Positions 1-13,574 of a stretch of DNA of 64,000 bases are shown here, piece by piece; positions within the stretch are counted from its first letter, which is position 1, and every line of letters begins with the position of its first letter. This stretch comes from Eublepharis macularius (lineage: Eukaryota > Chordata > Lepidosauria > Squamata > Eublepharidae). The position numbers and the translations under genes are program-made. Location of the stretch: contig NC_072793.1 of assembly GCF_028583425.1 (NCBI RefSeq), positions 62,749,028-62,813,027 of the forward strand, read 5' to 3'. The notes below the pieces were generated by a model. It had not been told where the DNA came from, searched no databases, and saw nothing but the letters and a program-made list of their open reading frames with translations.

Positions 1-399
1 GTTCACACAGGACATAAACAAAAGGACTTATCACAGGACATGAATTGTATCTCCCCCCCCCCCACCTGCTTTAACATCCAGCCTAATGAAGAGCTCTGGA
101 GAACTGGAAAGCCTGCATACTGTTTTGTGTCATTTAGGTTGGTCCAAAATTAGAAGAATTTCTACTTGCTTCCTTAAATCAGTGCTGCTACCTGCAATCT
201 CTGAGCCCTGATGGAAATTCTTGCCCAGGATTTTTTGTGTGCGTGATAAAGTCTGCCTTGCTACAGATGGCATTGTTGTATGTTGTCCTGTCTCAAGACG
301 TACCATTTGTAAATGACATAATAGACAACAGAACAGCACAAGGAGGGTAGAAGCGCTGTTACTTTGCTGGAAATACGCCGCCAAGCTTAAAGGGCAGTC

Positions 400-711
400 T
401 TGTCTGCCGTTCTCGGAGCAGCCTGCAGGTGGCGTTGCGAGTTTCAGTGCCTTACTCTTCGTCCTTCTCCTCTCTTGCAACAGCAGGTGGTGCCAGATCC
501 CGCGCAGAAGCCGCCGCCCCAGCTTGGGAGTGTGTGAGTGCCGCAGACTCGAGCTGCTCTCTGCGCTCGGTTCCTGATTTGCTTTCAGTAGCTTTTGGAA
601 TCAGCCGGCTGAGGAGAGGAGCGCTGTCCATTCAGCACCACCCGGGGGGAAAAAAACCCAAACCCTTTCGCGCAATCCGTCTGGAGTCTCTTTAGTGCGT
701 GGTGCCCCGCA
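400..711 (+). promoter_or_regulatory. NSG2: Probable NSG2 promoter region and non-coding first exon
   Basis: This GC-richer block lies just upstream of the start-codon exon. It ends at a consensus splice donor (GTAAGT, 712-717), which could join to the acceptor at 1420-1421. I see no ATG between about 430 and 711, as expected of an untranslated leader. Two CAGGTG E-boxes (426-431 and 484-489) and a REST-like composite (621-641) lie in or beside it. I see no convincing TATA box, so the transcription start is not fixed and the left edge is arbitrary. The placement is inferred from position, composition and the donor; no transcript evidence is available here. Confidence 0.55.
621..641. promoter_or_regulatory. 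REST/NRSF (RE1)-like site with a flipped half-site
   Basis: TTCAGCACCAC at 631-641 equals the left half of the RE1 element. Immediately upstream, GCGCTGTCC at 621-629 is the reverse complement of the RE1 right half (GGACAGCGC), one base away. Both halves are intact, but their relative orientation differs from the canonical site. It lies in the presumed first exon of a neuron-specific gene, the usual setting for REST control. Binding is inferred. Confidence 0.5.
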
Positions 712-2984
<2,273 letters not shown>

Positions 2985-3045
2985 TGTACAGATATACTAT
3001 TATCCTCACAACAACCCTGTGAAGTAGGTTAGGCTGAGAGAGACT
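2985..3045 (-). repeat. tRNA-derived SINE remnant (antisense)
   Basis: Contains ATCCTCACAACAACCCTGTG followed by an AGGTTAGGCTGAGAG-like motif, the antisense body of a common squamate tRNA-derived SINE. Both ends are missing. Confidence 0.55.
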
Positions 3046-3284
3046 TTTTCTAAATGAAAACAGTAGATTGAATTGAAAACCTAGTGAAATCTTAAAGACA
3101 AACAAAGTCATTGAAGGTTTCATAGAACAGATCTTGTTTTATCAGGTTAGATGCATGAAGCTGACAGGGAATTTGACCCTTTCCACGTCATCAATCTGAA
3201 GAAGGCCGCTGTCTACAAAAGTTCATTTCATAGCCTATTTGTAGCAATTCTGAATATGCTTAACTGCCTGGTGAGAGTTAGAGG

Positions 3285-3495
3285 TTGTCCTTGCCCATTT
3301 ACAGGCAGAGCATCTGCTTTGCATGCAGAAGCGCCCAGCTTCAATCCTTGTCAGTCCACATTAAAATATTCAGGTAACAAGTGATTTGAAAGAGCTCTGC
3401 CTGAGACCCCGGAGAGCTGCTGCCGGCCAGAGTAGACAGTTGTGACCGTGGCAGTCCAGTGACCTGACTCAGTATAAAGCAGCTTCATAAATTCA
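3285..3495 (+). repeat. SINE with a tRNA-Ala-like head
   Basis: The head carries GCAGAGCATCTGCTTTGCATGC (a tRNA-Ala(TGC)-like anticodon arm region) and a diverged B-box near CTTCAATCCTTG. It is followed by a body containing CTGCCTGAGACCCCGGAGAG and an end with CAGTATAAAGCAGCTTCAT. It is a retroposed SINE, not a tRNA gene: the acceptor and T arms are degraded and a long non-tRNA body follows. Other SINEs in the window use a different head. Confidence 0.72.
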
Positions 3496-3519
3496 TATGA
3501 TGTAGCATTGCAAACGGTA

Positions 3520-3595
3520 AGATGTAATCTTTCTTGGGATAAGCCCCATTAAATGGAACTTCTGAGTAGACCTGCTTAGGATTGCGCCCTTAGAT
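3520..3595 (+). repeat. Short interspersed repeat fragment, class unknown
   Basis: GGATAAGCCCCATTAAATGG followed by ACTTCTGAGTAGACCTGCTT and AGGATTGCGCC is a motif I recognise as recurrent in squamate genomes. A shorter match lies near 35495-35525. I cannot assign a class. Confidence 0.4.
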
Positions 3596-3599
3596 GTGC

Positions 3600-4345
3600 A
3601 GCCTGCCCCAACTTGTGGAGGATCTTAGGGCCACGCAGGCAAGGGAATAAGGAAGTCTATGAACTAAGGTGCAAGGCCAGCTTGGAAGCCAGGAGCAGAA
3701 CTGGAATCTAGGGAGCTAATCTAAACAAAACATTACAAATTTCCTACTGACTCATTTTTATTCTGCAGCTCAGTTAAGAGATGTTGTGTTGCTCTTTGGG
3801 GATTAATGAGTGGGAAGTAAGTCAAAGTCACAATTCACTAATGGAAGGCAAATTTAAGCCTTGCAGCCAAGATGGCCTTGTGTAGATTCATGAGATGTTG
3901 TGTCATGAATTCAGCTGAGAATAATGGACATGTAGCAGTCACTAAAAATCAAAACTTTCAGAAACCAGTGGGGGAGTATTTCAACTTCCCTGGACACACA
4001 AGGCCAGGCAAAGGTTGCAATATGTCAGTAGAAAAGTTTCAAAGAGAGAGACTCCTGTGAGAAGCTGCTGAATCAGAATCATAGATTTGCTACTGTCATT
4101 TAGACTCAACAAGAACTTAGGGTGGTCATCTCACTCCAAAAAATAATGATTCCTCCTTATAGGTTTATGTATACTATGCAGATTCCTCCTGCTTTGCCAC
4201 CAGCTGTGCGTTGCCCATTCCCAATCTTTTGACTGGATCTTGTTTTCACCTGAGCTTTGCAACGTAATGTAACCCACCGTATCCGGGAAATTCTCTCTGC
4301 CAACTTCATCATGCATCTAATGAATTTGGCTTTTGCCACAGTATA
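3600..4345. other. Intronic sequence without recognised features
   Basis: No gene, repeat family or regulatory element recognised. Confidence 0.45.
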
Positions 4346-4402
4346 TTCTTTAAGATGCCACAAGACTCTTTTTTTTTTTTTACTGTACGGCTACCCCTCT
4401 GG
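4346..4402 (+). repeat. Fragment of a retroelement-like repeat (same type as 19495-19605)
   Basis: GATGCCACAAGACTCTTT, a T-rich tract and CGGCTACCCCTCTGGAA are the downstream portion of a repeat whose antisense copy is at 19495-19605. Only this end survives. Confidence 0.45.
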
Positions 4403-5845
4403 AATTTGCCTTGCAAATTGGTCAGATTTCGGCTGAACTCCTGACAGGACCTAAATATGTATTCTATGATCCTTGTGTCAAGTCTGAGTCTGCTATGGTG
4501 ACTTTCAATCACAATAACGTGTGAGTTTCCCACTAGGGACTCAATTTCCAGGGGCGTGGGCTCCCAGTTTGGATTGGCACCACTGTGGTGAGTGAGAGGG
4601 TGCTCAAAACTTCCTCTCCACAGTTTTCCTGGCCTGAAAGCCCACAATGGTGCCATTTTCTATGTTGGGGAAACCTTTGTGGCCCCATCAGTTCTCATGG
4701 AATCCCCTAAAGGGCAAATAGTGCCCCCAGGGCCATTTCAGATCCGCATAAAATCTGAATGCCATGGGCCTAATCCATGAACATGGAGAATTTGAGTTCC
4801 CAGGAGGGAACTCACAATGCTCATCTGATTGAAAGTCATGGTGGCAGATACAAGGACTTTGCAACATGAAGTTAGGTCCTCAGTTACAGCTTAGAAGAAA
4901 AGAAGACAAAGGTTGTGTGAGCAGATGCCTATGAGGCAGTATCTGGAGATCTGAGGGAATAATTCATATTTGAGGAAGATCAGAAGTTGAACTGGATTTC
5001 ATCTCTGCATCTAAGTCCTGCTTATATGAGTATTCACAACTGGACCAAATGGTAGTTCAGAGATATATAATTTTAGTCCTGGTAGATGCTTTTGAAGCAT
5101 ATGACTTTTTAAGGGAACCTCAGTGGCCCAGTATGTGGTGGTCTGAAGCACTTAAAGGACCAACAAGCTAACCTTTGTAGGAGGATGTTTAGAAAAATAG
5201 CAGCAATTTCTGAGAGACAATACAATTTACACTTACATCACAAAGCAATTTAAAAAACCCTTTGGTCCCATTCTAATGATTTTAAAGCACTTTCTCATAA
5301 GGACATTCCCCATTCCCTTTAACTGGCTTGGGGAGCAGATTTGTATATACAATTGGAGGGACTTGGAGCTGACTTGCCTGTTGAGATGAATGGAGAACTC
5401 CACTACCCTCCATGTGCCATGCATACATTTGAGCATTCATGGAGATGTGGAGATGTGGAATGGGATTCTTTCTAGTTAACAAAACTATAATTTATAATTG
5501 TTATCATACTGGATTTGACAGTTTGGCTCTCTCTGGAGAGGAAAAGCTATAGCAGCTCCTGTGATGATACTCTCAAGTGAAAAGCTCATATTTTCTCATT
5601 TCAATCAAATTAGCAGGTGTCTGCTTGAACACAGAAGAAAAAGATCTATTGCATTCTCCAAAAATCGGTACACAAGGCAAATTATAACATAATTTAAAGC
5701 ATCATAGACAATCAAATAATGTGAGAAAACTAGCAAGAAATCATTATAAAGAACAACTCACAAACAGATGAAACACCATCAACAACACATATCCTCTAAA
5801 CATTTATTTTACCTCCCTAATCTTGTACCATAAAGTTCAATGGCA
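4403..5845. other. Mostly unrecognised; possible old repeat at 4500-4860
   Basis: The 4500-4860 section has the composition of an interspersed repeat but I cannot name it. The rest shows nothing I recognise. Confidence 0.35.
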
Positions 5846-6005
5846 AGTGAGAGGTTAAAGTGGTTAAAGTGTTGGACTGGTCCCTCTGTGTCATATGTAC
5901 TGGGTGGCCATAGGTCAGTTATGTTCTCACAGCCTAACCTATCTCACAGGGTTGTTGTTAGGATAAATTGGAGGAGGGGAGAACAATACATGCGCTAAAG
6001 AATAA
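5846..6005 (+). repeat. tRNA-derived SINE, sense orientation, diverged
   Basis: Head GTGGTTAAAGTGTTGGACTG, then a body containing CTCACAGCCTAACCTATCTC, ACAGGGTTGTTGTTAGGATA and GGAGGAGGGGAGAAC. This is the sense counterpart of the antisense SINE at 8257-8488. Confidence 0.68.
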
Positions 6006-6074
6006 TGCATAGTACTACCAGAAGAGTAATCAGTGACAGATCATCCTAACAGTGTTAAAACTAGATTGCAGATT

Positions 6075-6290
6075 GATTAGTTACTTTGTTTTAGTTTTAG
6101 CCGATCTTTCTCACTGATACTCTAGGCATATTACAAAATATAAAAACAGTTCAGTAAGACAGCATAAAACATCCAATACACACTACAACAGGACTAGAAT
6201 ACAAAATTGGAAGACAATGCTGGCAAAAATCAGTCTAAGATAATCAGATATGACATACCATAAACAATACAAAAAATTGATTACTAAAGT
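6075..6290 (-). repeat. Possible antisense LINE 3' tail
   Basis: A-rich sequence (ATAAAAACAGTTCAGTAAGA and following) resembling the antisense 3' ends of L2/CR1-group LINEs elsewhere in the window. Coding sequence is absent, so the call is weak. Confidence 0.35.
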
Positions 6291-8256
6291 GGAAGACAAT
6301 ACATTAATATTAGTCCAGAGTAGTTCTTATCTTCCTTACATGTGGAAATGCTAGAGTTTGTTTGGAAGTGCTTACATTTATTTTGCAGAGAGTGATAGAT
6401 GGTATACCATGCCCAAGAGACAGATCCTGAAGAAGATTCTGTGAATTCACTTTTAAAACTGTTACACTCTTCTAAGCCTATTGACTTCAATTGGTTTAGA
6501 AGTGTGTAAGGATTGTGTTGCAAAGCTGTGTTTAAGAAGCATTCACTTGGGTTTATCTGACTTGTTAATCTGTATTTACTCAGTCAACCTATTTATACCA
6601 GTAATATTTGTCCCCATTGATGCCTTACTAAGGAAGGATTGGAAATGTGATACAGGAGCTCGTTCTTTATTAACTCAGGCTTTAGGGAGAGAGGTCTCTC
6701 AAACATACCTTTTATGGATTGTGGCTTCAATGCTTTCACAGAATGCCAGACTCCGTTAATTTGGGTTCCTGGACACGTAATTTTTACTTCTCTTTGTGAA
6801 AATCTTGGCCATTCAGTTTTCCTGGCAGGTCATTTCATGCAAACAGTATCTGAAAAGCTAGCCTTTGAAAATGCTCAGTACTTTAAAAGGACAGCATGGT
6901 ACAGTGAAGAAAGAGCCCCCCCCTCCCCAATGTGGAAAGGAGAACAGCTTGTAGAATGGGCTACAAAAAGATGTCCCTGACTGGAGTTGTCTGGAGGACT
7001 CTCATGGGGTGGGGGAGGACATCCCCTCTCCTTTTTCTGAACTTTGGATTGTGGCATTCTTTAAGGGGTGAGTCAGACTCTGAAAGAATTGTGGGCAGCA
7101 AATAGATCAAGACGATTAACCATGACATCATCTGACTGTGTGGCCAGTCTAACACCACCCTTTAGTGTCTGTCATGTTACTACAGAAGAATTCAGCAGCT
7201 TTTATCTCTGGCAAAAGTGGCTTTCTAGTCCCTGAAACTAGAATAGCTTGTTAAAATGTGAGCTGTAATATCAGACAATGCAGGAAGCCCAAGCAGTTTT
7301 AACTGAACCCTTTCTTTACTTTCCCCCATAATTGTCACTATAACCAGGCCACCTGCCTGTAACCTTCATTTTTTCCTTCTTTTTAGTCCTTGCCACGCCA
7401 TCCCCATGTCTAGAAAAGCTAGCACTTGAATACAGAATAAATGATATTAGAAACTATAAGCAGATATATATACATTTCTTTAATGTGTATATTTTGTCCT
7501 AGTGGCTGAGACACAATTTTACAGTTGAGGAGGAGCTGTGTGTGTGCATGTACATGCGTGTGCGTGCGTGTGCATATGCAGAGGCTTCCATGTGATGAAG
7601 GCTGGCATAGCTTACTCTGCCCCATTGGTAACAGAGCTGTCTTAGGTAGACATTTTGTGAACAAAAATAAGAGAAAAATAGAGCATAAAGGGAAGGAAGG
7701 AATTGATGGAAATATAGAATTGTTTTTATATGCCAGCAGTCTTTTCTTCTTCTTGTCCCTATTCGGCATCATGACTAAAGCTATGCTTTTGAACTAGTTC
7801 TTCATGAGGTTTTATAACCTGACTTTCCACCCTAGCAACTGGGAATACTTTGTAAGCTTTGCTTTTTTTAAAAAAACATCCCATTGTCCCAGGCTATCAG
7901 GCTATTGTAAGAGTTTGCCATAAATCGGGTTGAACATTATCTCCTGGGCATTTCTGAATGTGGATTTTAGCATATGAATGCTTCTTGCATGCTGTCATGA
8001 AGGAGATGTTTTATGTCCCAGTGAAATCATTCCAACCCTGAGAGCATTTTTCTTTTCCCCAGATGTCTTCAAGTGTTTTGTGATTAAACCCAGTGGCCAC
8101 TTGATGCCTTTTGATATAGGCTGCCATCTTAATGATACATACTTGGGAAATCAATTTCATTGAAATTAATGGAACTTTTTCCACAATAAGGGGGACAATC
8201 TGGCCTAGCAGTTTAAAACCCCATTGATTTCACCTGAGATCATTTAGACACATGGG
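6291..8256. other. Intronic sequence; only a TG/CA-rich tract recognised
   Basis: The only distinctive element is an alternating purine-pyrimidine stretch at about 7535-7580 (GTGTGTGCATGTACATGCGT and continuing), a simple repeat able in principle to adopt Z-DNA. No exon or repeat family recognised. Confidence 0.45.
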
Positions 8257-8488
8257 ATTTTTTTATTTACTTCACATATTCCACCTTCTCCCCAGTAGGG
8301 ACCCAAAGTGACTTTCATGATTCTCTTCTCATTCATTTTATCTTCACAGCTCTGCGAGGTAGGTTAGGCTGAGTGTGTATGACTGGTCCAAGGTCACCCA
8401 GAAACCTTCTGTGGCAGAGCAAGAATTTGAACCTGGGTCTCCTAGATCCTGGTCTGCCATTCTAATCAATACACCACACTGGCTCTCA
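8257..8488 (-). repeat. tRNA-derived SINE, antisense, nearly full length
   Basis: Left to right: tail with CCACCTTCTCCCCAGTAGGG, body with CTGCGAGGTAGGTTAGGCTG and CCAAGGTCACCCAG, B-box region AATTTGAACCTGGGTCTCC, and head ending ACACCACACTGGCTCT. On the - strand this is a complete tRNA-headed SINE of the kind abundant in squamates. Its tail differs from the Bov-B-like tail of the copies at 24603, 31341 and 50786, so at least two SINE subfamilies are present. Confidence 0.8.
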
Positions 8489-8884
8489 GTGTGGTTTAAA
8501 ATTGCTTTAATTGAAAGTGAGCTTCTAGATAGCAAGACTGGGGAGACAGAGGAAGATACAAAGGAGAATCTTCCAATAACACACCCCACTGTATGGATTT
8601 TAAGGGGCATGAATAAAAATAATGCAGGACAGTAGTGCATTGATGGCAAAAGCTGTAGGATGTGGGTTAATGCATGGTGGACTGAAAGGGAATAACTTTG
8701 TTAAACCTCAAAAAGCTATGAATGTATATTGTGCCCAGTGTAATGTAAAAATATGAGAAACGTATTAATCTTTTTAAAAGAATGTTATTGACAGTTTAAG
8801 GCAAGTTGATAAAAAGAAAAAAAGCACATAGTTATATATAAAAAAAGAATAGGAATATATACCAATTTTCTCTGTGAACAGATA

Positions 8885-9560
8885 GACAAATATTACATAT
8901 TATATGCTAGCTCCAAAACTACCATGAATAAATACTTCTCCTTTTCCTCCGAACATTTTTTCACCACCTCCCAATCTTCAAAAGCACAAATCATTAATTC
9001 ATTTCTTTTCGTTTCTTGCAAAAAGTCTGCAAGGGACTTCCAGGTTACCATATATTTATCTAATGCCTTTTCCCTTATCAAAGACATAAGTTTAGTCATC
9101 TCGGCATAGTCCATCATTTTCTCCAGCCATTTCTCTACTGTAGGCAATATTGTAGCTTTCCATTTTTGGGCATATAACAGTTTTGCTATGTTATTATATA
9201 CAAAAAAGTGTACCATGTGTAACTTCCAACTATTTGTCCATTAGTCCCAACAAGAAAGCCTCCGGCTTCATTTGCGCATTAGTCTTTAAAATCTTCTGAA
9301 TAATTGAGTGTATTTGTATCCAGATTTTAAAATCTTTGTTGCATGTCCACCATAATGATAAAATGTCCCTCCCGCTGTTCATATTTTCAACATCTATTTG
9401 AAACATTATTATACATTTTTGTTAATTTCTCCAGTGACATATACCAGCTATGCATCATTTTATAAAAGTTTTCTTTCAGACCTGAATTTAATGTAAATTT
9501 AACCACATATTTCAACCACATATTTTCCTATTGTTTAAGTTGTACACTATACCAAAAGTT
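8885..9560 (-). mobile_element. L1-type LINE, 3' end of ORF2
   Basis: On the - strand this reads as the C-terminal part of an L1 ORF2. From upstream to downstream there are segments like KENFYKMMHSWYMSLEKLT, then WWTCNKDFKIWIQIHSIIQK, then AKLLYAQKWKATILPTVEKW and DYAEMTKLMSLIREKALDKY. The order and spacing match squamate L1 proteins. The copy is 5'-truncated, and the frame is broken, so it is an inactive insertion. It is the only L1 recognised here; the other LINEs are CR1/L2 group. Confidence 0.8.
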
Positions 9561-10270
9561 CTTTGCCCATTCTTAATCTGAGAATATATAGCTGAATTGT
9601 GAAAACTAAAGCAACAACTCCCAAATTCACTGTGAAACTACATTTGAAAAGCAAGAAATGACACAAAGTGTCAGAAGAGTTGTGATTATTTTATATAGAT
9701 ATACAACAAAAGAATGTGTAACTAGAGCCCTGAAACAGGAGGGGGGGGGGTGTACTGCCACTATTTTTAAAGGTCCTCCCACTAAAAACAAAAACCCTCT
9801 GAAAGTGGAAAGCTAGCCCATCAGGGAGAAAAGTTTTTAGCCCAGATGTCTCTCTGCTCTGGTAAATGTCTAATTGAAGGAAGGTTATTTATTAAACACA
9901 GGGGACCATCCAGTAATGCAGTCTGAGAGAACACAGACTCCTTTTTCAACTAATTATCACAGGATTCATCTGCATGAACTATATATTCAGAAGGTTTTGG
10001 GTTTTTTTTTTTGTAAAAGGTTAGTAATTAAAGTTTGCAAAGAGTCATGCATTTGTTCTGTTTGCCATAACAGAAGGGTGAAACATCAAGAAAAAAAATG
10101 TTTGGAGGCTTATTTTGAATGGCATGTGTCCTTGGTAGGGTGGCATCTTCATTTTTAGTATAGTGTGTATACAAGATGCATGATTTCTGTTCAATGAGAA
10201 TTGCTTTGAAAGAGGAAAGGAACATGAGATCTGCTGCTCCTGGTGGCCATTTTCCCTTTGATGCAGCTCC
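9561..10270. other. Unrecognised intronic sequence
   Basis: AT-rich with a G run near 9740-9750. No repeat or exon recognised. Confidence 0.4.
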
Positions 10271-10447
10271 TGAGAGATCTGCCTATCCATCCATCCTTCC
10301 TCCAAGGAACTCAGGGTGGCATTCACGGCTTTATGGCTCTACCCCTTCTTTTGTCCTTCAGGAATCCTGTGAAGTAGTTGGGATGAGAGAAGCTGACTGG
10401 CTCAAGATCAGCCAGCAAACTTCATGGCAGAGTGGGGAGAGGGGAGA
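10271..10447 (-). repeat. tRNA-derived SINE, antisense, diverged
   Basis: Contains AATCCTGTGAAGTAGTTGGG, GCTGACTGGCTCAAGATCAG and TTCATGGCAGAGTGGGGA, the antisense SINE body and B-box-proximal region. The head is missing. Confidence 0.6.
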
Positions 10448-10734
10448 ATTTCCACCAGGAGTTGCTGTTTGTTTTCCTGTTTTCTGTAAGATGTGGGTTT
10501 TTAAATAAGATGTGCTGTTCTGGGGTATTCTCTACATTCTCAGATGAACTCTATACCTATGTGGTATTTAAAAAATGCTTCTGTCAGATTCAGAAAGTTA
10601 TCTGTACATGCTCAGAGGTATTGGGTCTCTAATATCATTGTTTAGATAAAAGGTGTCTCTAATGACAAAGAAGAAGCACTTTCTTCTTATATCTTTAAAA
10701 TAGAAAACACATCATTCCTTATGAGGAAATCATT

Positions 10735-10857
10735 CTGCACATGCCCAGAGGTGTTCAGGGTTGCTCAGCCAGCTTCATGGTAAGCAGGAATTTGAATGCA
10801 GGTCTCTGCAGTCCTAGTTTGATATTATGATGACTATAATTACACTGGCTGTTTTAT
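10735..10857 (-). repeat. tRNA-derived SINE, antisense, head half
   Basis: GGAATTTGAATGCAGGTCTC (B-box region) and an end like ATTACACTGGCTG mark the head of an antisense SINE. The tail half is absent. Confidence 0.5.
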
Positions 10858-10861
10858 AGTG

Positions 10862-11158
10862 AAATCTTATGTGGTGCTACTCCAGCAGGGGAGCGTTCCA
10901 CCAGGCCAGGGCCAGGGTAGAAAAGCCCTGGCCCTGGTCAAGGCCAGAGGGATGTCCTTCAGGCCGGGGATCACCAGGAGTTGCTTGTCTGCAGAGCGCA
11001 ACGCCCTACAGCGGTTGTAATGGGAGAGGCTGTCTCACAGGTATGCTGGTCTCAGTCTGTGAAGGGCTTTAAATGCCAAGGTTAACACTTTGAACCGGAT
11101 CCAGAACTCTACTGGGAGCCAGTGTAGCTGGCACAGCACAGGATGGATGTTTGCTCGA
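10862..11158 (-). mobile_element. L2/CR1-group LINE fragment, antisense
   Basis: Contains GTTCCACCAGGCCAGGGCCA, GAAGGGCTTTAAATGCCAAG and TGGGAGCCAGTGTAGCTGGC. The same segments, in the same order, occur in the antisense LINE at 49650-49880, where the reverse-transcriptase C-terminus is readable just beyond. This is a truncated copy of that family. Confidence 0.72.
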
Positions 11159-11707
11159 ATTGTTGTTTGTAAAACAAAAGGAGAAAGAGAAAAAAGCCTC
11201 ATCCTAGTTACATATAAATAATGATTGCTAATAAATTAGCTGTTCCCACTCAAAAATAGGTCTTAAATAAATCACTGAATGTATTAGCTCAAAGTGTTGA
11301 AACCATCAAAAACTCTAACAAGCTGCCTGGGACAACGGCAAAACGATTAGAAAAATAATACAAAATATAACTCAGTGGTGCATGCACAACATGAGAATCT
11401 GGAAGAACTATCTGGTTTAAAGAGGAGATAATTAAGAAAAGAGATGGGTACATTTTGAGGAAAAAGTTATTTGTGAATAGTTCTTTATGGAACACTAAAA
11501 TTGTGAGATAAAGTTCTACGGCACACAGTAGGGTGGCATTCATTACCTTAGCACAGGAGTCATCCAACAGGGGACTGAGTGGGACCAGGACTGTCCAGAG
11601 CCACCACAGTCTCCCCTCCCAATGTTTCTCACATCATCCAAACTCATAAGAAAACACATCATATGAGTTGGTTATGCTAATAATTGGAATATGTTAATAA
11701 TTGGTTT
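11159..11707. other. Unrecognised intronic sequence
   Basis: No gene or repeat recognised between the LINE fragment and the Penelope-like element. Confidence 0.4.
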
Positions 11708-12187
11708 TATCGTCGAAGGCTTTCATGGCCGGAGAACGTTAGTTGTTGTAGATTTTCCAGGCTGTATGGCTGTGGTCATGGTGTTGTAGTTCCTGACATT
11801 TTGCCAGCAGCTGTGACTCACCTCTGCAAGCGTATACCACATACCCTGCAGCTGTGGACAAGTTTACATCAGGACCACACAGCGTAGCAGCCAGACAAGA
11901 ATAAAAGAACATGAAAGACATTGCAGACTTGGCCGACCTGAAAAATCTGCAGTGGCTGAACATAGCCTAACTCAAACAGGACACAGTATCTCATTCCAGG
12001 ACACTGAAATACTGGACAACACATCCAACTACTTTGTCAGATTGCACAGGGAAGCCATTGAAATTCATAAGCATAATCACAATTACAACAGGAAAGAAGA
12101 GAGTTTAAGAATGAATAAGGCATGGTTTCCATTCCTAAAAAACATCAGACTAACAAAATATCCGACATCTTACAACAGCCCTACAGA

Positions 12188-12592
12188 TAGAGCTTTTTTT
12201 CAGCAGGAACGCAGTGGAACGGAATTCCGGCACCTCTTGAAAATGGTCACATGGCTGGTGGCCCCGCCCCCTGCTCTGCAGACAGAGGGGAGTTTAAATT
12301 GTTCTCCATGCCACTGAGCAGCGCGGAGGGCAATCTAAACTCCCCTCTGTCTGGAGAGCAGGGGGCGGGGCCACCAGCCATGTGACCATTTTCACTGAGG
12401 GCGATTTAAACTTTTAAAAACTTTCCCTTTATTCCAGCTGACCCAAAGTGACATCATTGTGCGGTCCTGGGAGCATGCGTGTACTTTGTGCACATGCATG
12501 TGGTACCAGGGGTACTACCTCCCACCAAGAGTTGCCCCCTGTGCTGGCAACCCACTGAGTTCCACCACCTCTTTTCCCAGAAAAAAGCCCTG
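12188..12592 (+). mobile_element. Non-autonomous hAT-type element (T-tract family) inside the Penelope-like fragment
   Basis: Bounded by an exact 8-bp target duplication CCTACAGA (12180-12187 and 12593-12600). Termini are TAGAGCTTTTTTTC and, reading inward from the right end, CAGGGCTTTTTTCT. The interior has long inverted arms (CAGACAGAGGGGAGTTTAAA against its complement near 12330-12355) and no coding capacity. The same family occurs at 20196-20514. The 8-bp duplication and end sequences fit hAT mobilisation; the transposase source is not in the window. Confidence 0.85.
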
Positions 12593-12851
12593 CCTACAGA
12601 TGAGATTAGCATATCAACCACCAATCCTTATTCAAAAGAACCTCCTCAGGATACAGTGAAGCTTCCCCCTATTAGCATGCTAAAACCTGGGAAACTTTGA
12701 CAGGATGACTCAGCCCAAACCCACCTTCCTGAGTAGATATAAATTACCTGCTAACATCTTCTCCACACATTGACACTGAGAGAATTCTGTCTTTCAATGC
12801 TACACCTCTGAAGATGCCAGCCACAGCTGCTGGCAGAACGTCAGGAACTAC

Positions 12852-13516
12852 CAGTGCTTTTTTTCTAAAAAAATGTTTAGGGGTACTCTCAGTTTGACTC
12901 AAGAAAATCACCATTTTATAGTTCAAAGCGGAAAAAATAAATGCAGTCAATGGACAAAATTACCAAGAACATGCATTACCTCATATTACACAGCTCACAA
13001 TGACTTCCAGATTGGCATGAGGTTGTGTTCACTAACTTTTTCCTGATTCCAAAGAGTTTCGATATAGACAAACTCTTTGCACTCTTTGCGCAAAATGTAC
13101 ACAAATACACTAACTGGTCACCGCCATCAGGGGTAGCAACAAGACTGACCAATCACCGTGCTAGATTCCAACTACCAGAACTCCAAGTGGCTTAGAGAAG
13201 ACTTGTTTGTATTTGTCTGCACCCTAACGATCACCGATTATGCCAGCGATCTTGGTGGTGTGTTCGATGCTCAAAAGATGTTCCATTTTTTGTAAGACGA
13301 ACAGTGCTCCTAGTGAGTTTAAATATAACTAAACATCTTTGTTGCCAACATACGCTACATAAAACTTAACAAATCACATAAATATCCATAATAATACGTT
13401 TGGAGTTGGTTTAGTGGGAATTCCAACATTTTAAAATTTTTACTTTCTCCCGTTAGATTCACAAAATGTTTAGGGGTACGCGTACCCCCCTGCGTCCCCC
13501 CAGAAAAAAAGCACTG
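12852..13516. mobile_element. Non-autonomous hAT-type element with CAGTGC ends
   Basis: Terminal inverted repeats CAGTGCTTTTTTTCT and AGAAAAAAAGCACTG (1 mismatch) are flanked by an exact 8-bp duplication GGAACTAC (12844-12851 and 13517-13524). A GTTTAGGGGTAC motif lies near each end. The 665-bp interior has no recognisable transposase. It interrupts the right terminal segment of the Penelope-like fragment, so it is younger than that element. Confidence 0.87.
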
Positions 13517-13574
13517 GGAACTACAATGCCAAGACCATGGCCATACAGCCCAGAAAATCTGCAAACTATTCCTC

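Larger units (their letters stand above)
11708..13566 (+). mobile_element. Penelope-like retroelement fragment with inverted terminal segments and two nested hAT insertions
   Basis: The left end (about 11708-11840, beginning TATCGTCGAAGGCTTTCATG) reappears inverted at the right end, split over 12800-12851 and 13525-13566, as terminal segments of Penelope-like elements often do. Between them 11890-12170 encodes sequence like KEHERDIADLGRPEKSAVAE, then HSISFQDTEIL and REAIEIHKHNHNYNRKEESL, typical of the GIY-YIG endonuclease end. Two DNA transposons (12188-12592 and 12852-13516) later inserted, each with an exact 8-bp duplication. The reverse-transcriptase part is absent. Confidence 0.72.

Noticed and set aside
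429-695. 88-codon open frame over the presumed first exon
   Set aside because: It has no ATG start and no homology; the region fits a promoter and 5' UTR better.
3285-3360. tRNA-Ala gene
   Set aside because: Only part of the tRNA is recognisable and it is fused to a SINE body.
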